Shown piece by piece: positions 1-5,907 of a DNA stretch of 10,189 nt; the first letter of the stretch is position 1; each line of letters starts with the position of its first letter. The notes beneath the pieces are model-generated. The model was not told the origin of the DNA. It saw nothing but the letters and a program-made list of their open reading frames with translations, and did not search any database. Made by a program: the position numbers and the translations under genes. The DNA is from SYFY01 sp043719475 (lineage in GTDB: Bacteria; Pseudomonadota; Gammaproteobacteria; Pseudomonadales; Azotimanducaceae): positions 1 to 10,189 of the forward strand of contig JAYSTS010000361.1 in the NCBI GenBank assembly GCA_043719475.1, in the 5' to 3' direction.

Positions 1-167
1 GACAGCACGTCGAGCACGCGGAGGGAGCACGCCCAGTGTTTTCGCTGCTATCGCTACGCCCGTGGCGTCCGCAGTAGGTCATTCATGAATAGTGCGGGCG
101 AGCTCCCCGAACAGACATGCAGGAAGATGATCCCGGCGGCTGGTGAAACACGCCCACCGACTTTGAT
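1..167 (-). other. Region downstream of cdsA where dxr is expected; no intact ORF visible
   Basis: In gammaproteobacteria dxr (ispC, 1-deoxy-D-xylulose 5-phosphate reductoisomerase) normally follows cdsA, so its start would be expected here on the minus strand. All three minus-strand frames meet stops between 167 and about 55. One frame has ATG at 86-84 and reads MNDLLRTPRA before a TAG. A second frame then reads GVAIAAKTLG to the window edge, and the third contains SLRVLDVL near the edge. These pieces faintly resemble the start of Dxr (short basic lead, a VAI strand, then STLDVL), but joining them needs two or more frameshifts and the GATGSxG nucleotide-binding loop is not readable. This could be low-quality sequence at a contig end, a decayed gene, or unrelated sequence. 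The link to dxr is inference from synteny. Confidence 0.25.
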
Positions 168-962
168 TCAGGCGTACCGCAGCATCCAGAGCGCAAAACA
201 TGGCGCTACCGAGAGGATGGAGTCCACCCTATCGAGGACACCGCCGTGACCAGGCAACAACTGGCCAGAATCCTTGATGCCTGACGCACGTTTGAGCAGG
301 CTCTCAAAGAGATCACCGAGAATCGAAACACCAACCAGAGCCAGCAGCACAGGTATCCAGGCGGCGCTGAATTGATCGGCAGCAAACAACAAGCCTGCAC
401 AAACGAGCAGGGTGAGCAACAACCCACCGAAGGCGCCTTCCCAGGTCTTGCCTGGACTGACCGCAGGCGCGAGCTTGCGCTGCCCAAATGCACGCCCGGC
501 AAAGTAGGCGCCGATATCGGCCGCCCAGCAGATCAACAGACTGAAGAGCAACCAGTTGGCGCCATTGGGCAGGCTGTGAATAGTCATCAGCCCGAGCACA
601 GCACCCGGCAGTACCAGCGCACCTGCCAAACCTATGGTCCAGGCATTGATAGCCCAGCTATCACTGCCGGGATAAGTGAGAACAACGATGAACGCAACTA
701 CCCAGAAGGCGGCCAGGCTCTGCAACCAGATCAGTTGAATGTCAGGATTAACGTACAGCAGGATCGCAAGTACTGTCAGCGCACCGACATAAGCTGCACG
801 CAACGGCATGGACGACAGCCCGGCCAGCGCTGCCCATTCCCAGGCACCGGCCGCCGCCACCATCCAGAGCAGGCAGGCAAGCCACGGCGTCGCCAGCAAA
901 TAAATGGCAGCAATGACTGCGGGGGCAAGAATCAGCGCAGTGATGATGCGAGTGCGCAGCAT
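168..962 (-). CDS. cdsA: Phosphatidate cytidylyltransferase (CDP-diglyceride synthase)
   Basis: This inner-membrane enzyme converts phosphatidic acid and CTP to CDP-diacylglycerol, the precursor of all bacterial phospholipids. The protein has 264 residues, close to the usual 270 or so, and is strongly hydrophobic with about eight likely membrane segments from residue 6 to 260. The CDS family signature is complete at residues 221-247: SLLKR, then KDSGQLLPGHGGVLDRVDS, which supplies the acidic and histidine residues around the metal site. A second conserved stretch, ADIGAYFAGR followed by SPGKTWEG, lies at 148-176. The ATG at 962-960 follows the uppS stop by 18 nt. I see no strong Shine-Dalgarno sequence before it, so translation may be coupled to uppS. 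The gene ends in TGA. Identification is very secure. Confidence 0.97.
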   Translation of the reverse strand: MLRTRIITALILAPAVIAAIYLLATPWLACLLWMVAAAGAWEWAALAGLSSMPLRAAYVGALTVLAILLYVNPDIQLIWLQSLAAFWVVAFIVVLTYPGSDSWAINAWTIGLAGALVLPGAVLGLMTIHSLPNGANWLLFSLLICWAADIGAYFAGRAFGQRKLAPAVSPGKTWEGAFGGLLLTLLVCAGLLFAADQFSAAWIPVLLALVGVSILGDLFESLLKRASGIKDSGQLLPGHGGVLDRVDSILSVAPCFALWMLRYA

Positions 963-980
963 CGTGCGATCAGGTCGGGT

Positions 981-1760
981 TCAGGTACGCCGGCCGAAGC
1001 GGCGCTGGCGTTCGGCAAAGCTCTCAAGGGCACGATTCAACTGGATCGTATCGAAGTCGGGGAAGTAGGTTTCGGTGAAGTAGAATTCGGTGTACGCAAA
1101 ATCCCACAGCAGAAAATTGCTGATCCTCTGATCACCGCCAGTACGTACACACAGGTCAGGCGCCGGCAAAGAACCCAGAGAGAGGTAGCGGGCGAAATCC
1201 GACTCATCGAGATTGGCAATATCGGCCGCGCTCAACCGACCGGCAGCCGCATCCTCTGCCAGTTGGCGGGCTGCCTGGACAATGTCCCACCGCCCACCGA
1301 AATTGGCGGCGATGTTCAACCGCATGGTTTCGTTGTCCCGAGTGAGCGCTTCGGCGCGTCGCATGTGCGATTGAAGATCTGGCGAAAAGCGGGACCGGTC
1401 ACCGATCACGCACAATTTGACACCACGTTCGTTCAGTTCATCGACATCGTTTTCGAGCATCCCCCGCATGAGTTCCATGAGCAGGTTGACCTCGCGGCGG
1501 GGTCGCGCCCAGTTTTCTGTGCTGAAGGCAAACAAGGTCAGGCAGGTTATGCCAGCATCAGCGCACGCCTCGGCGAGTGGCGCCACATTTTTTGCCCCAG
1601 CCCGATGGCCGGCGGTCTTCGGCAAGTGCCTCGCCTGTGCCCAGCGATGATTACCATCCATGATGATCGCCAGATGCGAAACCCCGTGTGCGGGCGGCGA
1701 ACTTTGTGCAGCCAGGTAGATAGGCGTGGACTGACTTTCAGACATGGGGGTACCGGTCAT
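981..1760 (-). CDS. uppS: Undecaprenyl diphosphate synthase (cis-prenyltransferase)
   Basis: UppS adds eight isopentenyl units to farnesyl diphosphate to make C55 undecaprenyl diphosphate, the lipid carrier for peptidoglycan and O-antigen. It is a cytosolic, membrane-associated homodimer. The 259-residue protein shows the family hallmarks in order: HLAIIMDGNHRWA at 29-41 with the catalytic Asp35, FAFSTENWARP at 77-87, NFGGRWDI at 153-160, and RTGGDQRISNFLLWDFAY from 206, which binds diphosphate. Phe, Asp and Trp/Tyr around PDFD close the C-terminal region. Position 38 is His where E. coli has Gly (MDGNGRW); this position varies between genera. The ATG at 1760 has GGA eight nt upstream. An alternative ATG lies at 1745, and the first 25 residues are poorly conserved, so the exact start is uncertain. 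The frame stays open upstream into frr but offers no other start codon in the gap. Confidence 0.97.
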   Translation of the reverse strand: MTGTPMSESQSTPIYLAAQSSPPAHGVSHLAIIMDGNHRWAQARHLPKTAGHRAGAKNVAPLAEACADAGITCLTLFAFSTENWARPRREVNLLMELMRGMLENDVDELNERGVKLCVIGDRSRFSPDLQSHMRRAEALTRDNETMRLNIAANFGGRWDIVQAARQLAEDAAAGRLSAADIANLDESDFARYLSLGSLPAPDLCVRTGGDQRISNFLLWDFAYTEFYFTETYFPDFDTIQLNRALESFAERQRRFGRRT

Positions 1761-1854
1761 CCTGTTCCGTGTAGCTGTGACTATCGCACGAGCACCCTGC
1801 GAAATTAAGTCTCGTCTGTGTAATTGTGATGGAGTTTGAAAACGTCCGACCTTC
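1761..1854 (-). other. frr-uppS intergenic gap
   Basis: This 94-nt spacer is the only sizeable gap in the minus-strand block. It contains no ORF with its own start and no hairpin followed by a T-run, so I see no terminator. It has modest AT-rich stretches (for example around 1805-1830) that could hold an internal promoter for uppS-cdsA, but I cannot match a convincing -35/-10 pair. Confidence 0.4.
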
Positions 1855-2412
1855 TCAGATCGCCATCAGGTCGCCTTCTTTGCCGGCCAGCACCTTTTCC
1901 ACATCTGCGACAAACTTGTCAGTCAGTGCCTGCAGGACATCCTCAGCCCGCCGACCGTCATCTTCGGACGCTTCTTTTTCCTTGACCACCTCGCGCACAT
2001 CGGCCATGGCGTCACGGCGGATATTGCGAATGGCAACCCGCGCCTGTTCGGCTTCCTGCCGGGCGTGTTTGACGAGGTCTTTCCGATTCTGCTCGGTCAA
2101 GGGTGGCAATGGCAGGCGGATGACCCCATTGGCCGTATTCGGCGTAATGCCGATATCACTTTTCAGCAGCGCCTTTTCGATCTGTGGCAGCAGCTTTTTT
2201 TCCCACGGCGAGATCAGCAGCGTACGAGCATCCTCGACGTTCACCGAGGCCAGCTGATTCAAAGGCGTATCGACGCCGAAATACTCGACCGTCACTCCAT
2301 CGAGAAGACGGGGGTTGGCCCGCCCGGTACGGATCTTGGCAAAGGCATGCCCAAGTGACTCAATGCTCTTCTGCATCCTTTCTTCGGCATCTGCACGGAT
2401 ATCATCGAGCAT
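1855..2412 (-). CDS. frr: Ribosome recycling factor
   Basis: RRF acts with EF-G after termination to split the 70S ribosome and free the mRNA and tRNA. The protein has 185 residues, the standard length, and aligns along its whole length. The N-terminal helix of the three-helix domain runs from MLDDIRADAEERMQKSI through KIRTGRANP (about 1-35). The β-rich domain II includes VEYFGVDTPLNQLASVNVEDART and ISPWEK (about 42-75). GITPNTANGVIRLPLPPLT follows (about 88-106), then two long charged helices. The ATG at 2412 overlaps the pyrH stop by 11 nt. A strong Shine-Dalgarno GAGGAG sits at 2424-2419 with a 6-nt spacer, inside the end of pyrH, so translation of the two is probably linked. The gene ends in TGA. 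Confidence 0.98.
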   Translation of the reverse strand: MLDDIRADAEERMQKSIESLGHAFAKIRTGRANPRLLDGVTVEYFGVDTPLNQLASVNVEDARTLLISPWEKKLLPQIEKALLKSDIGITPNTANGVIRLPLPPLTEQNRKDLVKHARQEAEQARVAIRNIRRDAMADVREVVKEKEASEDDGRRAEDVLQALTDKFVADVEKVLAGKEGDLMAI

Positions 2413-3145
2413 GGAGCACTCCTCGACCTTGTTGCGATCTGACGATGGGCGACCTGACGATGGAACCGATTTTCTCGCCTCTGGCGATGCTGGCCAGTGC
2501 GCCGGCTAGGTGCATATCGAATACCACGATCGGCAAATCATGGTCACGACACAGGCAGATGGCCGACAGATCCATCACTTCCAGCTCTTCTCGAAGCACC
2601 TGGTGGTAATCAAGTTCATGATAGCGAACGGCATCGGGATGTTTAACCGGATCGGCCGAGTAAATTCCGTCGACCTTGGTGGCCTTCAGCACGCCATCCG
2701 CTCGAATTTCGATCGCACGAAGGCAGGCGGCGGTATCGGTCGTAAACAGCGGATTGCCCGTCCCGCCCGTAAGAATCGTCACCCGGCCAGCAGCCAGATT
2801 TTCAACGACCTGGTCTCGGCTATAACCTTGAGCCACACCCGGAATCGGTACGGCGGAAAACAACACGACGGGAACACCCTGCCGTAACAACACGTCACGA
2901 AAGGCGAGTCCATTCATGATGGTCGCGAGCATGCCCATGTGGTCGGCAGTGATGCGATCCACGCCACTTTGCGCAAGTACCGCACCACGTAGCAGATTGC
3001 CGCCACCCAGCACGATGGCCAACTGGCCGCCGGCGGCAACGAAAGACGCTATTTCCACGGTGATCTTCTGAACGACCCGTGGATCAATGGCACCACCCGT
3101 GGGGCTGGCCAGTGCCTCTCCTGATAACTTGAGCAGCAACCGCAA
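2402..3145 (-). CDS. pyrH: Uridylate (UMP) kinase
   Basis: PyrH phosphorylates UMP to UDP with ATP in pyrimidine nucleotide synthesis. It is a cytosolic hexamer of the amino acid kinase fold, typically activated by GTP and inhibited by UTP. Conserved features are LLLKLSGEAL (3-12), GGGNLLRG (47-54), ADHMGMLATIMNGLAFRD (67-84), GGTGNPLFTTDTAA (127-140) and LKATKVDGIYSADP (153-166). The start is TTG at 3145, three nt after the tsf TGA, with AAGGGA at 3160-3155 and a 9-nt spacer. TTG at 3139 is a less well-spaced alternative. The same frame is closed by the tsf stop, so no longer N-terminus is possible, and the protein lacks the roughly 10-residue lead and YKR found in E. coli. The C-terminus is extended after GEKIGSIVRS by a duplicated IVRSP/IVRSQ. 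Length is 247 residues. Confidence 0.96.
   Translation of the reverse strand: MRLLLKLSGEALASPTGGAIDPRVVQKITVEIASFVAAGGQLAIVLGGGNLLRGAVLAQSGVDRITADHMGMLATIMNGLAFRDVLLRQGVPVVLFSAVPIPGVAQGYSRDQVVENLAAGRVTILTGGTGNPLFTTDTAACLRAIEIRADGVLKATKVDGIYSADPVKHPDAVRYHELDYHQVLREELEVMDLSAICLCRDHDLPIVVFDMHLAGALASIARGEKIGSIVRSPIVRSQQGRGVLHAR
2434..2463 (-). repeat. 15-bp tandem duplication in the 3' end of pyrH
   Basis: On the plus strand 2434-2448 reads GCGATCTGACGATGG and 2449-2463 reads GCGACCTGACGATGG, two adjacent copies differing at one base. On the coding strand this gives the repeated pentapeptides IVRSP and IVRSQ at residues 229-238 of PyrH. The repeat keeps the frame, lengthens the PyrH tail, and lies just upstream of the frr ribosome binding site. 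Confidence 0.9.
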
Positions 3146-3148
3146 GCG

Positions 3149-4024
3149 TCAGGATCCCTTGGATAAACTGACTTGTGCCGCAACTTCTGCAGCAAAGTCC
3201 GTTTCTTCTTTCTCGATGCCTTCACCGACTTCAAAGCGCACCAGCCGCCGGCAATCAGCTCCGGCCTCTTTGCACAGTTGGCCGACAGTCTTGCCCGGAT
3301 CCTTGACGAAGGGTTGATCGAGCAGGCTGACCTCAGCCAGATACTTCCGCACGCGACCTTCAACCATTTTCGCGACGATCTCCGCCGGCTTGCCGCTTTC
3401 TGCTGCCTGCGCCGTGTAGATCTCACGCTCCTTGGTTATGACTTCGGCCGAGATGTCCTCACCACGCACGACCAACGGGTTGATCGCCGTGACGTGCATG
3501 GCGATGTCACGCCCAAGCTCGGCATTGACCTTGTTGAGCTCAACCAGTGACGCCTTGCGCTGATCACCATGCAGATAGTTGGCGATGTAGCCGCCGCTCG
3601 CGGCAATGAACACCACTGCCCGTCGAATGGTGATGTTCTCGCCGATTTCCTGCACCAATGTCTCGCGCTGGGCGCCAAAACGCGCGTTGAGTTCGGTCAA
3701 CGGATCGCTCTCAGGCAGGCTGAAAGCGGCCTCTGCCACCTTGGCGACAAAGGCATGGAACTTCTCGTTCCGCGCTGCAAAGTCGGTCTCGATATTGATC
3801 TCGACCAACGCTGCACGACTGCCATCTGGTGCCACTTTCATGCCAAGCAAACCGTCCGCAGTGGTCCGGCCGGCCTTTTTGGCAGCCTTGAGCGAACTCT
3901 TCTTGCGCAAGGAATCGATTGCCAATTCCATGTTGCCGTCGGTTTCGGTCAGTGCGTTCTTGCACTCAAGCATGCCGAGCCCGGTTCGCTCGCGCAGTTC
4001 TTTCACCATGCCTGCAGTAACCAT
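3149..4024 (-). CDS. tsf: Translation elongation factor Ts
   Basis: EF-Ts is the nucleotide exchange factor that recycles EF-Tu from GDP to GTP in the cytosol. The N-terminal UBA-like domain is clear: VKELRERTGLGMLECKNAL (7-25) and KAAKKAGRTTADG (46-58). The EF-Tu contact motif TDF (80-82; Asp81 and Phe82) is intact. Later blocks include ENITIRRAV, the SAEVITKEREIY region, SGKP, KMVEGRVRKYLAEVSLLDQPFVKDP and FEVGEGIEKEETDFAAEVAAQ. Length from the chosen start is 291 residues, slightly longer than E. coli (283). I chose ATG at 4024 because AGGAG at 4035-4031 is spaced 6 nt from it. An in-frame TTG at 4027 directly follows the rpsB TGA and is less likely. The gene shares its frame with rpsB upstream and pyrH downstream, and ends in TGA. 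Confidence 0.98.
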   Translation of the reverse strand: MVTAGMVKELRERTGLGMLECKNALTETDGNMELAIDSLRKKSSLKAAKKAGRTTADGLLGMKVAPDGSRAALVEINIETDFAARNEKFHAFVAKVAEAAFSLPESDPLTELNARFGAQRETLVQEIGENITIRRAVVFIAASGGYIANYLHGDQRKASLVELNKVNAELGRDIAMHVTAINPLVVRGEDISAEVITKEREIYTAQAAESGKPAEIVAKMVEGRVRKYLAEVSLLDQPFVKDPGKTVGQLCKEAGADCRRLVRFEVGEGIEKEETDFAAEVAAQVSLSKGS

Positions 4025-4027
4025 CAA

Positions 4028-4783
4028 TCACTCCTGCGTCGCGACTTCACCAGTCGCTTCTTCAATCACTTCCACGAACTCACCAGGATCAACCTCGCCT
4101 TTGGCGTTGCGCTGACCTTCGGCAATCGCATCACACACCGCCGACACGTACAGGCGGATCGCCCGAATCGCGTCATCGTTACCTGGGATGACGTAGTCCA
4201 CGCCTTCCGGATCGCTGTTCGTATCGACAATGCCAAAGACTGGAATACCCAGCTTGTTGGCCTCGGTGATGGCGATTCGTTCGTGATTCACATCCACCAC
4301 AAACAGTGCGTCTGGCAAACCTGCCATGTTCTTGATCCCGCCCAGGCTGCGATCAAGCTTCTCGGTCAAGCGGCGGCGCTGTAATGCCTCACGCTTGGTC
4401 AGATGCTCAAAGGTGCCATCGCCGGCCTGTTTTTCCAGTTCATGCAGGCGCTTGATGCTTTGCCGGATGGTCTTGTAGTTGGTAAGCATGCCACCCAGCC
4501 AGCGTTGATCGACATAGGGGGCGCCGACCCGGTTGGCCTGTTCAGCGATCACCTTGGCTGCAGCACGTTTGGTACCAACCAGCAGGATCTTGTTGCCTCG
4601 TCTGGACAGTCGACGGATCTCGACCAGCGCGGCATTCAGGGCCGGAACGGTATGTTCGAGGTTGATGATGTGAATTTTGTTCCGGGCGCCAAAGATGTAA
4701 GGAGCCATCTTGGGATTCCAGAAGCGCGTTTGGTGGCCGAAGTGCACGCCAGCGGCCAGCATGTCAGGCATGCTAACAGTCAT
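4028..4783 (-). CDS. rpsB: 30S ribosomal protein S2
   Basis: S2 is a late-assembling protein of the 30S subunit, between head and body near S3 and S5. The protein is 251 residues (E. coli 241). The family pattern is complete: DMLAAGVHFGHQTRFWNPKM (7-26), INLEHTVPALNAAL, GTKRAAAKVI, YVDQRWLGGMLTNYKTIRQSI, then GIKNMAGLPDALFVVDV and IPVFGIVDTNSDPEGVDYVIPGNDDAIRAI. The ATG at 4783 has GGAG at 4795-4792 with an A-rich 8-nt spacer. It is the first gene of the minus-strand block, divergent from map. In E. coli S2 represses its own rpsB-tsf mRNA through the leader; a hairpin and repeats in the leader here (4790-4960) could serve that role, which is inference. The acidic C-terminal tail is typical. 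The stop TGA is followed in the same frame by tsf. Confidence 0.98.
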   Translation of the reverse strand: MTVSMPDMLAAGVHFGHQTRFWNPKMAPYIFGARNKIHIINLEHTVPALNAALVEIRRLSRRGNKILLVGTKRAAAKVIAEQANRVGAPYVDQRWLGGMLTNYKTIRQSIKRLHELEKQAGDGTFEHLTKREALQRRRLTEKLDRSLGGIKNMAGLPDALFVVDVNHERIAITEANKLGIPVFGIVDTNSDPEGVDYVIPGNDDAIRAIRLYVSAVCDAIAEGQRNAKGEVDPGEFVEVIEEATGEVATQE

Positions 4784-4795
4784 ATTTTTTTCTCC

Positions 4796-4805
4796 GGGTT
4801 AACCC
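4796..4805. promoter_or_regulatory. Perfect 10-bp palindrome abutting the rpsB ribosome binding site
   Basis: GGGTTAACCC is a perfect palindrome directly upstream of the GGAG Shine-Dalgarno of rpsB (4795-4792). As a zero-loop palindrome it cannot fold into a stable RNA hairpin by itself, but it could be a protein site or help two transcripts pair. It may also be chance. Confidence 0.4.
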
Positions 4806-4842
4806 TCCGCCGCTCCCACGACCGAACCACCTCCCGATTATT

Positions 4843-4862
4843 TGCGCCTGCGCTCAGACGCA
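4843..4862 (-). promoter_or_regulatory. Stem-loop in the rpsB mRNA leader
   Basis: On the rpsB RNA strand the sequence reads UGCGUCUG-AGCG-CAGGCGCA, an 8-bp stem with one G-U pair and a 4-nt loop. It starts 79 nt and ends 60 nt before the rpsB ATG. It has no U-run after it, so it is not a terminator. Its place suggests a leader element, possibly a binding site for S2; that role is inference. Confidence 0.55.
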
Positions 4863-4882
4863 CCTGAAGGGACAGGCAAGCC

Positions 4883-4915
4883 GGATGGCACAGGAACAAA
4901 ACCCGAGGATGGCAC
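4883..4915 (-). repeat. 9-nt direct repeat in the rpsB leader
   Basis: GGATGGCAC occurs at 4883-4891 and again at 4907-4915 on the plus strand, giving GTGCCATCC twice, 24 nt apart, on the rpsB RNA strand. Both copies are flanked by C/G-rich sequence. No function can be assigned. Confidence 0.6.
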
Positions 4916-5115
4916 CCGCGATCGTGTGACGAGTGACGTGTGTTTTTCAGGTTTAGTTAAGTCATTATGGTCGCCCGGTTATTACGTTGCTCCCGAGCGG
5001 CGCGCTTTATACCATACCTCGCCCGCCGCCGGAAACGCGTCCGCTGCATAACGTCGCTGAAATGACAGTTTGCAAAACCGGTTTTCCTTCAAACACCACC
5101 AGAACCGGAATCAGC

Positions 5116-5907
5116 ATGGTTGCCAAGGCACAGACCGAATCAGATATCGCCGCCATGCGCGCTGCCGGCAAGGCCGCAGCCAGCGTGCTCGAGATGATTC
5201 AGGATCATGTACGACCTGGAGTCACCACCGAACAGCTGAATCAGCTCTGTCACGACTTCATCGTCACGACGCTTGGCTGCATCCCGGCGCCGCTGAATTA
5301 CCGGAGCAGCCCACAGACACCGCCGTTCCCGAAGTCGATCTGTACATCGGTTAACCACGTCATCTGTCATGGCATACCAACGGACAAGAAAGCGCTGAAA
5401 AGCGGCGATATCGTCAATATCGATGTGACCGTGATCAAGGACGGTTTCCACGGTGATACCAGCAAGATGTTCTTTGTCGGCGAACCGTCAGTCATGGCCA
5501 GTCGCCTGGTAAGGATCACCCAGGAATGTCTCTATCGAGGTATCGAAAGCGTCCGGGCGGGGTCGTTTCTGGGCGACATCGGCAACGCAATCGAAACGCA
5601 TGCCACCAGAAACCGGTTTTCCGTGGTCCAGGAATTCTGCGGTCATGGAATCGGCCGGATATTCCATGACACTCCACAAATCCTGCATTACGGACGCGCT
5701 GGTACCGGAATGCGGCTCGAAGAAGGCATGACCTTCACCATCGAACCCATGATCAACGCAGGTTCTCGACATTTGCGCATACTCCCCGATGGCTGGACTG
5801 TGGTCACCAAGGATCACAAACTCTCCGCTCAATGGGAGCACACGATTCTGGTCACCGGCCGCGGCGTCGAAGTGCTCACGGCGCGCGACGAAGAATCCTT
5901 TGGCTGA
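5116..5907 (+). CDS. map: Methionine aminopeptidase, type I
   Basis: MetAP removes the initiator methionine from new proteins in the cytosol after deformylation. The start at 5116 gives 263 residues (MVAKAQTESDIAAMR), which lines up residue for residue with the E. coli N-terminus. A weak GGAA lies 5 nt upstream, and the same frame is open further upstream from 4987. The metal ligands are all present: Asp103 and Asp114 in NIDVTVIKDGFHGDTSKMF, His177 in CGHGIGRIFHDTP, Glu210 in FTIEPM and Glu241 in QWEHTI. The catalytic His85 lies in VICHGIP. Between Tyr62 and FPKS (71-74) there are six more residues than in E. coli (RSSPQTPP in place of HG). This is the loop that lines the methionine side-chain pocket. 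The gene is divergent from rpsB and overlaps the glnD start. Confidence 0.96.
   Translation: MVAKAQTESDIAAMRAAGKAAASVLEMIQDHVRPGVTTEQLNQLCHDFIVTTLGCIPAPLNYRSSPQTPPFPKSICTSVNHVICHGIPTDKKALKSGDIVNIDVTVIKDGFHGDTSKMFFVGEPSVMASRLVRITQECLYRGIESVRAGSFLGDIGNAIETHATRNRFSVVQEFCGHGIGRIFHDTPQILHYGRAGTGMRLEEGMTFTIEPMINAGSRHLRILPDGWTVVTKDHKLSAQWEHTILVTGRGVEVLTARDEESFG

Larger units (their letters stand above)
4784..5115. promoter_or_regulatory. Divergent control region between rpsB and map
   Basis: This 332-nt stretch holds no convincing gene; short ORFs across it lack similarity to anything I know. It must contain promoters for both blocks. The AT-rich island at about 4940-4985 and the TTTATACC at 5006-5013 are the likeliest promoter parts. 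On the minus strand, CATAAT (4969-4964) and TATAAA (5011-5006, with TTTCCG at 5035-5030 and an 18-nt spacer) resemble -10 elements for rpsB. The plus-strand promoter for map is less clear. Use of the upstream minus-strand box at 4969-4964 would leave an rpsB leader of about 170 nt. These assignments are by eye only. Confidence 0.5.

Noticed and set aside
372..1808. A 478-codon plus-strand ORF antisense to cdsA and uppS
   Set aside because: It lies opposite two certain genes, has a low-complexity composition rich in Gln, Arg and Gly, and shows no domain. It is explained by the codon use of the genes on the other strand.
3569..4384. A 271-codon plus-strand ORF antisense to tsf and rpsB
   Set aside because: It is opposite two highly conserved genes and spans their junction; no motif is recognisable.
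4903..5013. Possible integration or recombination site in the rpsB-map gap
   Set aside because: No duplicated ends, integrase gene, tRNA or transposase is present; the short repeats are better viewed as leader structure.
4987..5115. A 43-residue N-terminal extension of methionine aminopeptidase
   Set aside because: The extension has no resemblance to a MetAP-I extension such as a zinc-binding domain, covers the likely promoter, and ATG 5116 matches the E. coli N-terminus exactly.
5789..5899. A 37-residue N-terminal extension of GlnD starting at ATG 5789
   Set aside because: It lies wholly within the conserved C-terminal part of map in another frame, and the family N-terminus aligns after it.
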